43,442 nucleotides of DNA from Desulfuromonadales bacterium (GTDB lineage Bacteria; Desulfobacterota; Desulfuromonadia; Desulfuromonadales; BM103), in NCBI GenBank assembly GCA_030145205.1, contig JAQYVZ010000027.1:1-43442 (forward strand). Direction: 5' to 3'. Each line of letters starts with the position of its first letter. Positions within the stretch are counted from its first letter, which is position 1. The notes beneath the pieces are model-generated. The model had not been told where the DNA came from. It saw only the letters and a program-made list of their open reading frames with translations, and searched no databases. Shown piece by piece: positions 17,428 through 25,651 of the stretch. The translations under genes and the position numbers were made by a program.

Positions 17428-19149
17428 ATGATGAATTGGGGAAGAGGGATAACTCTGTTCATAATGATGATCGGTGTCTGTTCGGTTGCCTTCGCGGCGC
17501 CGCTGCAGCTCAAGCCGGTCAGTCCGATCAGTTCGGTAAAGCCAGCTACGCCAACAGCTTTGCAGCCCGTTATGAAAACGGTTGTGCCGGTGGTTGCCAA
17601 GACCGGTGTGTCGGCAGTTAATCCGCGCGTTTTGAAGTTGCAATCTGGAGATCCGGCCAAGCAGGTCTCTCTGGCCGGCAGCGCGCTTGACAAGGCGACC
17701 AGCGCCCAACTGCTGCAGAACAACCGGCCAGCCACCGGTATGAACGTACAATTGCTCGGCGGTTCACCAGGGATGCGGCCGGTGCGGATCAGCGCGACAT
17801 CGAGTGCCGCGGCTGGCAACTACTCCTTACGCCTGGTGGCCGGAATGACGCGTATCGATGTGCCGCTTACCACGTTCAGCGTGTTGGTGGCCAAGGCTGT
17901 TCAAACTCTGGCTCCTGCGGCAAGGCTCGCCAGCAGTACTCCCGCAGTCGCAAAGCTCGCCGGTAGCGCTCCTGCAGTGGCACAGCCGACCATGGCTGTT
18001 CAGCCGACCAACCCGATGACTGTCAAGCCGGTGGCGCCGATTCGCTCTGTCAAAACGATGCCCATAAAGCCGGTAGCACCGAAAGTTCCAACAGTCCAAA
18101 ACGGTAACCTGGCGAATGCGGCGGGTTCGGCGCTCAACCCGATGTTAATGAACAAGTCATTGATGCAGGTAACGCGTCCGGCAGCTGGCTACGTCTCATG
18201 CAAGGGCAAGACCCAGCCGATTCAGTGGAGCCGGGATACGAGCGATCTCGGTCCGGTTAAAATTACCCTGAGGGCCTACAACCAGGACGTCAAGGTGATT
18301 GCCAACAGCACGACCGATATAGGGCAGTACGACTGGCTGATTCCGGACGATCCGGCTCTGGGGAGCCCCAACTACACGATCCGGGTGCAGAAGGTGGCCG
18401 ACAGCACCAAGTTTGGTGACAGTGGTCAGTTCAATATTTCAGTGTGTGATGTGACCCAGGCGGGTGTGCTGCCGCAGGGTGAGCAGGCGACATTGGGAGG
18501 CGGGACTCCTGTCATCCCGACTGGGGGTGGTTTCTCCGCACCAGGAGTGAACCCTCAGCCATTAACCCTTGGAAGCGTCAAACTTCTGGAGCCTCCAAGC
18601 AAGGGCCTGGCAAAATATGTTGTTGATGCAATCACATATGCAAGCCATGGTCTCACAACAAAGAGCCCCGATTCTTTGAAGGTTGGAACTCCCATAACAC
18701 TTGTCGCAGAATGCCCGACCGGTAGTTCCCTGCGAAAACTGGATCTTTTCACGCTTGGAGGTTTAGCTGCCTCCGAACAGTGGACCGGCAACACTCAAAA
18801 AGCACAAAAAATGTTTCATGATTTTGAGCTGGCGTCTGCTACGGCGATAAAATCGTTTCATTGTACAGACCCGGATGTACTTCACTCCTCGGATATCACC
18901 GTCAATATTGTCGCAGAACTGACTTGTGAAGCACCAGAAGTGCCTCCTGTCAGAGTTGAAGCTTCGTTGCCGTACCCGGTTCAGTTGACCTGCGATACGC
19001 GGCTGCCCCATCAGGCGCCACAGACGGTTGTCGAGTGGGAACATATCTGCCCAGATCCGTACGTCATCGATGGAACGAGCAAAAAGAGCCTCAAAAGTCG
19101 GTCACGTGATGCAAATGACCCCATGCTGTGTAGACAACCGGGACAATAG
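17428..19149 (+). CDS. Exported protein with Ig-like/Kre9-like domains and C-terminal CP...C module (paralogue of 20550-22943)
   Basis: A 573-aa exported protein with a signal peptide ending at AFA (about residue 23). A Lys/Pro/Val-rich low-complexity stretch is followed by an Ig-like domain (about 55-155) nearly parallel to that of the 797-aa protein at 20550: both read LGGSP...RPxRI...YxLRxxxGxTRIDVPxTTFS. A linker with repeated PVAP, KPVAP and AxLAxS elements follows. Next is a domain resembling the Kre9/KNH-like family (IQWSRDTSDLGPVKITL to SGQFNIS). The C-terminal third has ECPTGSSLRK and ends in CPDPYVIDGT (C541) with a last cysteine 27 residues later (C568). AAGGAGG lies just upstream; an ATG three bases further in is equally possible. 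Function unknown. Confidence 0.8.
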   Translation: MMNWGRGITLFIMMIGVCSVAFAAPLQLKPVSPISSVKPATPTALQPVMKTVVPVVAKTGVSAVNPRVLKLQSGDPAKQVSLAGSALDKATSAQLLQNNRPATGMNVQLLGGSPGMRPVRISATSSAAAGNYSLRLVAGMTRIDVPLTTFSVLVAKAVQTLAPAARLASSTPAVAKLAGSAPAVAQPTMAVQPTNPMTVKPVAPIRSVKTMPIKPVAPKVPTVQNGNLANAAGSALNPMLMNKSLMQVTRPAAGYVSCKGKTQPIQWSRDTSDLGPVKITLRAYNQDVKVIANSTTDIGQYDWLIPDDPALGSPNYTIRVQKVADSTKFGDSGQFNISVCDVTQAGVLPQGEQATLGGGTPVIPTGGGFSAPGVNPQPLTLGSVKLLEPPSKGLAKYVVDAITYASHGLTTKSPDSLKVGTPITLVAECPTGSSLRKLDLFTLGGLAASEQWTGNTQKAQKMFHDFELASATAIKSFHCTDPDVLHSSDITVNIVAELTCEAPEVPPVRVEASLPYPVQLTCDTRLPHQAPQTVVEWEHICPDPYVIDGTSKKSLKSRSRDANDPMLCRQPGQ

Positions 19150-19164
19150 GAGGGGAGAATAACT

Positions 19165-19938
19165 ATGGCTGACAATCAAAGCAAATTCACGAAAACCTGC
19201 TGGGTGCTCATGGCCGGCGCATTTTTAGTCCTCTTGATCTGCGGCTCAAGTTTTGCCGCGCATTACGTGATCAATCCTGCGACAGGTCAGGGGATCGAAT
19301 CTGGAGATCTCTGGGTGAAAATTGTTGAAGAACGAGTTGTTTCGACATCGCCGGGAATAAAGATTCTCGGTGGAAACGTTGAGTTTGACGATGCACTGAC
19401 ACTCAATATGCATTGTCCAGAAGATTATGTGTTCATAGATGGCTGGGGTGCCGTCGATCTCAGCTCAGGATGGGAGAATATGGTGGGGTTACGATGTATA
19501 AGGCCTAACGTGAGTGCATCTGACTCGATGGCGGGTGACCCTCAAGCCACTATAGATTTCGTGTGCGGAAGCAGACATGCCCGAGGGGTGAAAGTCCCAG
19601 GTTTTACCCTTGTGACTGAAAGAGCCCTTGTGGACGCTTGTCAGCAGGGGAAGACATCGTTCAACGCATGGGTGCGTATCCAGGCCACCTGCGATGCTAC
19701 AAGTTATATTGACAGCGGCACGGTCTTTGGTGACGGCGGGATGCAAAAACCTGAGACAACCGTTCAGGTTGCCATTGGCCTGACGTGTGAAGATGTCCCC
19801 GAGGCAGGCACGACAAAGGCTTCCGTATCACCAAGCCTTTTCCATTATGAGTGCCCTGAAGGTTTTATTATCGAAGCCACTGGCAGGAGAGTTCACGAAT
19901 CCCCCAAAGGGGAAAAACATATGTGCATTAGAGAGTAG
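19165..19938 (+). CDS. Exported cysteine-rich protein with two copies of the CP...C module
   Basis: A 257-aa protein with a signal sequence ending near SFAA (residue 32). The mature part is beta-rich with eight or more cysteines. The CP...C module occurs twice: C84 in MHCPEDYVFIDG paired in pattern with C111 in LRCIRPN, and C230 in YECPEGFIIEAT with C254 in MCIRE at the very end. Cysteines between them (FVCGS, DACQQ, ATCDA, LTCED) match positions in the other family members. AGGAGGGGAG precedes the ATG. It lies 15 bp after the 573-aa protein and 47 bp before the repeat protein. No known domain is recognised. Confidence 0.75.
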   Translation: MADNQSKFTKTCWVLMAGAFLVLLICGSSFAAHYVINPATGQGIESGDLWVKIVEERVVSTSPGIKILGGNVEFDDALTLNMHCPEDYVFIDGWGAVDLSSGWENMVGLRCIRPNVSASDSMAGDPQATIDFVCGSRHARGVKVPGFTLVTERALVDACQQGKTSFNAWVRIQATCDATSYIDSGTVFGDGGMQKPETTVQVAIGLTCEDVPEAGTTKASVSPSLFHYECPEGFIIEATGRRVHESPKGEKHMCIRE

Positions 19939-19985
19939 GACTTTGTTCCTCTCAATGTGATCCCGGACAGTAAAAGGAGTGCGAT

Positions 19986-20474
19986 ATGGCGATGCGATTT
20001 AATGTGCTGCTGGTGACCTTCGTATGGATTTGTTTCGGAACAGGTATGCAAGTGCAGGCCATGGAAAAAGCCGAAGCGGATGAACGCACCAACCCTTTGA
20101 TGATGGAGAAGGCTGAGGCTGATGAGCGCACCAATCCATTGATGATGGAAAAGGCGGAAGCCGACGAACGCACCAACCCCCTTTCCATGGAGAAGTGCTG
20201 TATCGATGAACGCAACAACCCGCTCAGTCCGCAGAGTATTGCACGCACGCCAGGCACGGCGACGCTCAAGCCAGGACAAAGGTTGCCCGTACAGAACGGC
20301 GGCATCTTGACCATGCAGGGTCGGCAGCTCCTTCTGGTGAACAGGAATGGCAGCCGACAAATGTTCCCGTCCGGTGCGACGATTTCAAAACAACTTAACG
20401 GTCAGGTCGGGATCTGGGGAACAGACGGTGCTCCGATCTGGGGCACCGACGGGGCCGCTCTGGGGCCCAAATAA
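19986..20474 (+). CDS. Exported protein with four 14-residue tandem repeats (MEKAEADERTNPL)
   Basis: A 162-aa protein with a signal peptide ending at VQA (residue 25). The mature N-terminus consists of four tandem 14-residue units: three read MEKAEADERTNPL plus one residue, and the fourth is MEKCCIDERNNPL, which introduces two adjacent cysteines. The rest is a beta-rich segment (LKPGQRLPVQNGGILTMQGR...) and a C-terminal double IWGTDGA repeat. AAAGGAG precedes the ATG. It sits inside the exported-protein operon but lacks the C-terminal CP...C module. The double cysteine could anchor it to its cysteine-rich neighbours by disulfide; that is inference. Function unknown. Confidence 0.78.
   Translation: MAMRFNVLLVTFVWICFGTGMQVQAMEKAEADERTNPLMMEKAEADERTNPLMMEKAEADERTNPLSMEKCCIDERNNPLSPQSIARTPGTATLKPGQRLPVQNGGILTMQGRQLLLVNRNGSRQMFPSGATISKQLNGQVGIWGTDGAPIWGTDGAALGPK
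20061..20228 (+). repeat. Four in-frame 42-bp tandem repeats
   Basis: Units at 20061-20102, 20103-20144, 20145-20186 and 20187-20228. The first three differ at many third codon positions but encode the same 13 residues, so the peptide has been kept while the DNA drifted. The fourth is more divergent. Confidence 0.92.
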
Positions 20475-20549
20475 TCGCATCAAGAATTCACTTTTCGGGT
20501 CCGTCTCGGGCTTGATGAATGTATCCATCCTGTTTTGAAGGGGACGTCT

Positions 20550-22943
20550 ATGTCGAGGCAAAGGATTGTTACCATTCTGGCACTTGTTCTGGTCTGTGCC
20601 TTCTGTTCTCCCGCGTTTGCAGCACCGATACAGCTCAAGGCGGTCAGTCCGCTCACGCCTGTAACGCCACAGGCTGTCAAGCCGGTAACGCTACAAGTTG
20701 TCAAGCCGGTGACACCGCAGGTTGTCAAACCGGCGATTGGATCAGTGATCCCGGTTGTCGCTGCAACCCGTGTCACCCTGGTCAATCCGCGCACTCTCAA
20801 GCTTGAGGCTGGCGCCCCAGCCAGGCAGATCACATTGGGAGGCAGCGGCCTCGACAAGGCAAGCAGCGCGCAGCTTTTGCGAAACAATCAACCCGCTACA
20901 GGAGTGAGTTTGCAACTTCTGGGCGGATCCCCTGCCTCGCGACCGCTCCGAATTGGTGCTCTCAAAAATGCAACTCCGGGAACCTACACCCTCAGGGTGA
21001 TGGTCGGAGTGACCCGGATCGACGTTCCCCCGACAACTTTCAGTCTCCAGGTGACGTCAACCATCAAGGTGGTCAACCCTGTTTCGTCAGCGGTGGCGCC
21101 GGCAGCGAATAATGTTGCAACTGCGGGGCTGGCAGGCAAACTCCAGATACAGCAACCGACGCTTCTCCGGGTGCTGCGCCCGGGGACCGGACAAACGTTG
21201 TATCGCACCGTGGATACCTCGATCAAGTGGATTCCTGACCCTAAGATCCCCGGCCCCGTAAAACTTTTGCTGCTGACCAACGGACAAAGTAGCAAATTGA
21301 TTGCGACGGTGCCCGACAATGGGACCTACACATGGAAAGTTCCCTTCGATCTCAAGGACACCCCGGTTCATAAAATCAAGGTGGAAAAGGGAACAACCAA
21401 GGTGGTCTCTGCCGTTGGCGGTTTGTTTGCCACCAAGCGGTTTGATCCTTTCGCGAAGGGTCCGAACACTTTGGATGGTCAGGCCTTGAGCGATATTCTT
21501 TCTGGACCGGGCGATGGTGGCAGTGGCTCGTCGGGACCGAGCATTGACCCTTCACATCTTCCGGCCGACCGTCAGGTCGCCAGCCGGGTTGCTCTGCCGG
21601 CAGTTCAGATGCCAGCCTCTGCCGGAGGCTTGCAGCAAGCGCCCTTACAGACCTCCGGGCGTGTTGCAGGTTTGCCAGCCGGGTCCGAAGAGGAGGGTGG
21701 CCTGGAAGAAATCCATATGGGCGGAGGAACTTTCCCACGACCCGGTTCACCGACTCTGGACGATTTGCTTGCTGGAGGATCAGAGGGCTCGGCTGGGACC
21801 GGTACGCCAAAAGTCTTGCCGACAAAGACTGTCCAGTTAGCCTCTCAAGCCAAAATGACGGGCCTGAAACCGGCAGCTCAGGGTTCCGGTGTTGCTTTGG
21901 CACAGGCTGGCTTGCAGGGTAAGGTGGAGGTGAACAACACCGGCAGTTTGGCTGTGACGAGTCCGATGGCAGATGATAGCTGGTGTGTGAGTGAATCGCA
22001 GAATATCACCTGGCGAAGTTCAGGCTCGACCTACAAAGACTTGAAAATCTTGCTGCTCTCCAATGGTTCGCCCGTTAAAACCATTGTCGAGAGTACGATG
22101 GTGCTTGACCAATCCTTTGCCTGGAACGTGTCCACGGCTCCCGGGACTTATCAGGTGGAGCTGGTAGGCCGGGATGGCCAAGGTCTCACAATCAAAAGTC
22201 AGAGCGGCAATTTCGAGATAGGCACATGTGGCAATGTTGCCGCGATGGCTGCGGCAGCGGCAGGAACCATGAGCGGCGGGGTTGGGATGCCTGGTGGGAT
22301 TGCGGAGTCTGCGGCCAAACCTCAGACCGTTGTGCCGGTGTCGAGTACAAAGGTGGATCTGAAAATGACTGGTGCAACCTTGGTCGGTGAGCTGAAGCCT
22401 GGCACGATTGATATTTCCGGAAGTAAATTGGTCAAGGCTGATGGCGGGCTTTGGCTGTCGCATGACGGACATGTGGTCTTTGCCAATTCAATTGAAGCGG
22501 AGATCGTTTGCCCCGAGGGGAGTAGCTTGACAAGGGCCAACGTGTCAACCATCGATTCCCTTAAAGGTCCGGACATGACTTTTCCGAGTGGCAGCGCTGC
22601 GGATCGGCAGATTCTATTTAGTGCGGTGCCGGTGGTTAATGACGAAATCCTTGAGCAACTTTGTCCGGATGGTGGGACCGATCAGCTAACATGGTTCAAT
22701 CCCAATGTGCAGGCAACGTGGGTTTGTGAGACTGACAATACTGTTGATTCAAAGAGGCAGTCGATTGGCAATTATCCGGTGACGGTCAATTGTGACATGC
22801 GCGAGGCTACGGCTTCGACTCTGTCCTTCTCGGGGTTCAAGTATGAGTGCCCGGAGGGTTTCGTTATCGAAGGAACGAACTCACGAACCTATCTTCCTTC
22901 CGATAATAACCGTGAAGGCGAGAAGAACTGTGTGAGGCCATAA
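20550..22943 (+). CDS. Large exported multi-domain protein with Ig-like/Kre9-like domains and C-terminal CP...C module
   Basis: A 797-aa protein. Signal peptide to AFAA (about residue 26), then a low-complexity stretch with repeated (T)xQxVKPVTxQ units, then an Ig-like domain (about 60-165) paralogous to the one at 17428. Two Kre9/KNH-like domains follow, the first near residues 205-290 (VLRPGTGQ to VSAVGGLF) and the second near 470-555 (VTSPMADDSWCVSES to SGNFEIGTC), with a long Gly/Ser/Pro-rich linker between. The C-terminal quarter has VCPEGSSLTRANVSTID, like the 573-aa paralogue, and ends with YECPEGFVIEGT (C767) and CVRP (C794). The ATG at 20550 follows AAGGGG; a TTG at 20535 would precede that site. 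Its stop overlaps the next start. Function unknown. Confidence 0.8.
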   Translation: MSRQRIVTILALVLVCAFCSPAFAAPIQLKAVSPLTPVTPQAVKPVTLQVVKPVTPQVVKPAIGSVIPVVAATRVTLVNPRTLKLEAGAPARQITLGGSGLDKASSAQLLRNNQPATGVSLQLLGGSPASRPLRIGALKNATPGTYTLRVMVGVTRIDVPPTTFSLQVTSTIKVVNPVSSAVAPAANNVATAGLAGKLQIQQPTLLRVLRPGTGQTLYRTVDTSIKWIPDPKIPGPVKLLLLTNGQSSKLIATVPDNGTYTWKVPFDLKDTPVHKIKVEKGTTKVVSAVGGLFATKRFDPFAKGPNTLDGQALSDILSGPGDGGSGSSGPSIDPSHLPADRQVASRVALPAVQMPASAGGLQQAPLQTSGRVAGLPAGSEEEGGLEEIHMGGGTFPRPGSPTLDDLLAGGSEGSAGTGTPKVLPTKTVQLASQAKMTGLKPAAQGSGVALAQAGLQGKVEVNNTGSLAVTSPMADDSWCVSESQNITWRSSGSTYKDLKILLLSNGSPVKTIVESTMVLDQSFAWNVSTAPGTYQVELVGRDGQGLTIKSQSGNFEIGTCGNVAAMAAAAAGTMSGGVGMPGGIAESAAKPQTVVPVSSTKVDLKMTGATLVGELKPGTIDISGSKLVKADGGLWLSHDGHVVFANSIEAEIVCPEGSSLTRANVSTIDSLKGPDMTFPSGSAADRQILFSAVPVVNDEILEQLCPDGGTDQLTWFNPNVQATWVCETDNTVDSKRQSIGNYPVTVNCDMREATASTLSFSGFKYECPEGFVIEGTNSRTYLPSDNNREGEKNCVRP

Positions 22944-23974
22944 TGACTGTGAGGGCGAACAACATGAAAATATCTCAAACGATAAGAGAATCATCGCGTC
23001 ATAAATCGCATCTCCCTTTATTGCAACAGGTGCTGCCAGTATTTTTTGTTGTATTCTGCTTACTCCTTTCCATTCCAAGGGTGGCCAATGCGAATTGGGT
23101 ATCAGATGCAGCGAATGCTGCCTCGGATGCTGTCTCGGATGCTGCGAGTGCTGCCGGGGATGCTCTCAACGAGGGTGCTATGGATTTGGGTGAAGGTCTG
23201 CGAGACTTAGGCAGTGCAGTGACTCCAGACGTTGTGGAGGATGCATTGGACGATGCTGGTGCTTGGGTCGGTCAGTACGGTCAGTATGTTGATCCGAATA
23301 ATATAGTCGATGGCGCGGAGGCTGCAGCGGATTTTTTTACAAATGGTTCTAGTAGCGGAACACCGACGGTTCCGAAGTTGTTTCCACCAACGCAACGCGA
23401 GATGTCAGCAAGTTTCAATGGTAAGGTGAGCGGTCCAAATCTTTACTTGCGAAATGATGGGGTCATCCTCACAGAAATAAATGCAGGGGTTGAAGGTGGC
23501 CCTTTGTGGGTGCTAAGGCAGCTTGAACTGACAACTCCGCATGATCATGTGACCGGGCAATTCCCAAATCCTTCTGGCTTGCCTGTCATTTTTAATCCGA
23601 TTGAGCGTAAAGTATCTATAACGACGGTGGAGAACGTATTGAATGCTTGTCGAAGTTCATCGTCAGGGAAGGTTAACTTCCGCATTCCGGTTACGATCAA
23701 GGCAACGTTGGATCCGAACCCTGCCGTTTTCACGGATGGTCTTATGGATGACCAGAGAGTGGAGCAGATGAAGGGCCGGGTTGAGGAGAGAGCCAGCGAG
23801 CTGATTTTTGCGCTGAACTGTTCGTCTACAGCGGTTGTTAAAAAGGTTTACAATGAAACTTGCCCCGCAGGGTTTGTTCTTGAGAGTACAAACGAACCAA
23901 TCACTCAGCACGAGCTCTCTGAAATAGCTTCTGCGTCTTCTATTCAACGTAGCCGTTGTGTCAGGCCAAACTGA
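22943..23974 (+). CDS. Exported protein with Ala/Asp amphipathic helix region and C-terminal CP...C module
   Basis: A 343-aa protein whose ATG overlaps the upstream stop (TAATG), preceded by GAGG. An ATG at 22964 with GAGGG 8 bp upstream is an equally good start and gives a cleaner N-terminus (MKISQTIR). A signal-type helix (VLPVFFVVFCLLLSI) ends near ANA. Next is an alanine/aspartate-rich amphipathic region with repeated SDAA(S/N)AA units (about residues 52-90), likely helical. A beta-rich domain follows. It ends with NETCPAGFVLEST (C307) and CVRPN (C339), the same module as its three relatives but with a longer spacing of 32. It is the last gene of the operon; a hairpin follows at 24011. 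Confidence 0.75.
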   Translation: MTVRANNMKISQTIRESSRHKSHLPLLQQVLPVFFVVFCLLLSIPRVANANWVSDAANAASDAVSDAASAAGDALNEGAMDLGEGLRDLGSAVTPDVVEDALDDAGAWVGQYGQYVDPNNIVDGAEAAADFFTNGSSSGTPTVPKLFPPTQREMSASFNGKVSGPNLYLRNDGVILTEINAGVEGGPLWVLRQLELTTPHDHVTGQFPNPSGLPVIFNPIERKVSITTVENVLNACRSSSSGKVNFRIPVTIKATLDPNPAVFTDGLMDDQRVEQMKGRVEERASELIFALNCSSTAVVKKVYNETCPAGFVLESTNEPITQHELSEIASASSIQRSRCVRPN

Positions 23975-24010
23975 TTTTCTTGAAGTAGGGGTTTGGCAGT
24001 GTTTCACCGG

Positions 24011-24038
24011 AAAGGCGGCCAATCGGCCGTCTTTCTGA
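24011..24038 (+). terminator. Hairpin terminator after the exported-protein operon
   Basis: AAAGGCGGCC (24011-24020) pairs with GGCCGTCTTT (24025-24034) around an AATC loop, with one G-T pair. The T-run after it is short, so termination may be partial. Confidence 0.6.
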
Positions 24039-24149
24039 TTCTGGGTGGATTGTAATGACGAGAAGAAGGAAATGTCTTGAATCTGACCTGTGAGTTGAGG
24101 CCTAATAGGCGTTCAAAAAACGACGATTAAAAAACGCTGGAGAATGTTC

Positions 24150-25070
24150 ATGACCAACCAATCTGAAATCCTGTCCCGCCCCCAATGTCCCGAGCTTGAT
24201 GAAATTCTCGGTGTGACTTTCCCCGTGCTCGATGACGGGTTCATTCGTGTGATTGATTACATGGGGACCGACAGCTCCATTGTACAGGCGGCGCGGGTCT
24301 CCTACGGGGCCGGCACCAAGAAGGTCAGCGAAGACCGTGGTCTGATCCGTTACCTGCTACGTCATCGCCACACCACGCCGTTCGAGATGTGCGAGCTGAA
24401 GCTGCATGTGCGGGTGCCGATGGACTGCTGGCGGCAGTGGATTCGTCATCGGACGGCGAGCGTCAACGAATACTCGACCCGCTACTCGGTGGCGATCGAT
24501 GCGGCCCGGACGACTGCGCCCGACGAGTGGCGCTCCCAGTCGGAGATCAACAAGCAGGGCAGCGGTACGGGCATCGATGCCGAGACGGGTGCTCAACTGA
24601 GTGCCCAGGAAGTAGAGCTCCAGCAGCAGTGCAAGGATGTTTACCAGAGCCGGATTGATCAGGGTGTGGCTCGCGAACAGGCACGCAAGGATTTGCCGCT
24701 TGGGACCTACACCGAGGCTTACTGGAAGGTTGATCTGCACAACCTGCTGCATTTTCTGGCGCTGCGCATGGATGAACACGCCCAGTTCGAGATCCGCGAG
24801 TACGCCAAGCTGATCGGTGAGCAGATCGTCAGCAAGTGGGTGCCGCATACTTGGGAAGCGTTCCTCGATTACCGCTTTAACAGCCTCTATCTCTCCGATG
24901 CTGAGGCTCAGCTGATTGCGCTGGTGGCGCAGGGTAAAGAGGAAGATGCCCGGGCGCTGGCCTTTGAGATTGGCTGGCTGTCTGAGAAAGAGGGGGAGGT
25001 GAAGCTGTCGCGTGAGGCGCGGGAGTTTCGTGGTAAGTTGGAGAGGTTGGGGTTGGGGATGCCTTGGTAA
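24150..25070 (+). CDS. thyX: Flavin-dependent thymidylate synthase
   Basis: A 306-aa ThyX. It makes dTMP from dUMP using methylene-tetrahydrofolate and reduced FAD. The signature RHRTASVNEYSTRY is at residues 99-112, with the flanking QWIRHR and the C-terminal HNLLHFLALRMDEHAQFEIR region expected of the family. It is longer than the common 220-250-aa form because of a segment near residues 125-165 (EINKQGSGTGIDAETGAQLS), which is seen in a subset of the family. GGAG lies 7 bp before the ATG at 24150; the ATG at 24144 is too close to it. It is followed by a strong terminator and stands alone. Confidence 0.96.
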   Translation: MTNQSEILSRPQCPELDEILGVTFPVLDDGFIRVIDYMGTDSSIVQAARVSYGAGTKKVSEDRGLIRYLLRHRHTTPFEMCELKLHVRVPMDCWRQWIRHRTASVNEYSTRYSVAIDAARTTAPDEWRSQSEINKQGSGTGIDAETGAQLSAQEVELQQQCKDVYQSRIDQGVAREQARKDLPLGTYTEAYWKVDLHNLLHFLALRMDEHAQFEIREYAKLIGEQIVSKWVPHTWEAFLDYRFNSLYLSDAEAQLIALVAQGKEEDARALAFEIGWLSEKEGEVKLSREAREFRGKLERLGLGMPW

Positions 25071-25098
25071 GGGTTCGTTTTTAGGAATACAGTTTGTT

Positions 25099-25131
25099 AA
25101 GCCCGGTGAGATTCAACCCACCGGGCTTTTT
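25099..25131 (+). terminator. Intrinsic terminator of thyX
   Basis: AAGCCCGGTG (25099-25108) pairs perfectly with CACCGGGCTT (25119-25128) around a 10-base loop, followed by a T-rich run. Confidence 0.93.
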
Positions 25132-25150
25132 CTTTCTGAAAGATAAAACC

Positions 25151-25595
25151 TAAAAGTCTGCGGGTTGCGTCCCGCCGGACGCCTTACTCTTTTGCTGGCT
25201 CAAAAGAGTAAGCAGAAAAGAGCCTTAAAGTCCCCTGGCAGGGGGCATGCGCGAACTTGCGCGTCATCAACAATCCTCTCCTACGCTGCTCATCATACAT
25301 ATCTGCTGCTGCTCAACACAGTCGAGCGTGGCCCATCCCTCTGGGGCCACTTATTCTTGCTACCGTTGCTTTTTACGCCCTTTTCGGATAACGATCAACG
25401 GTCCTTGTTTATCTCCATCAGCCTCGCAGCAAGAAGGTGGCAGCATCACTGCCGGTCGAGATCCAGTGACGTGTTGTTCGGAGACAGTACACCTTACCCT
25501 GACAAACTTGAGCCTTTAAAAGGCCCTTTTCTGCATCCTCTTTTGAGCCAGCAAAAGAGGATGTCGGCTGGCGGGACGAGACCCGCCGGTTTTGA
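25151..25595. repeat. ~445-bp non-coding element bounded by 76-bp imperfect inverted repeats
   Basis: The left arm (25151-25226) and the right arm (25520-25595) are reverse complements over about 76 bases with scattered differences. Shared landmarks are the GCGTCCCGCC region at the outer end and CTTTTGCTGGCTCAAAAG near the middle. Each arm has its own internal hairpin: TTACTCTTTTG/CAAAAGAGTAA on the left (25184-25211) and CATCCTCTTTTG/CAAAAGAGGATG on the right (25534-25563). The stems differ in sequence yet both pair perfectly. The centre (25227-25519) has no credible gene; an open frame across it has no ribosome site and low protein-like character. It could be a MITE-like element, a pair of dispersed repeats in opposite orientation, or a structured RNA. 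Confidence 0.7.
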
Positions 25596-25651
25596 TTCTG
25601 TAAAGGGAAATATTTCTTTGATATGGCAAGCGGGCCGAAACCCGCAGAGCT

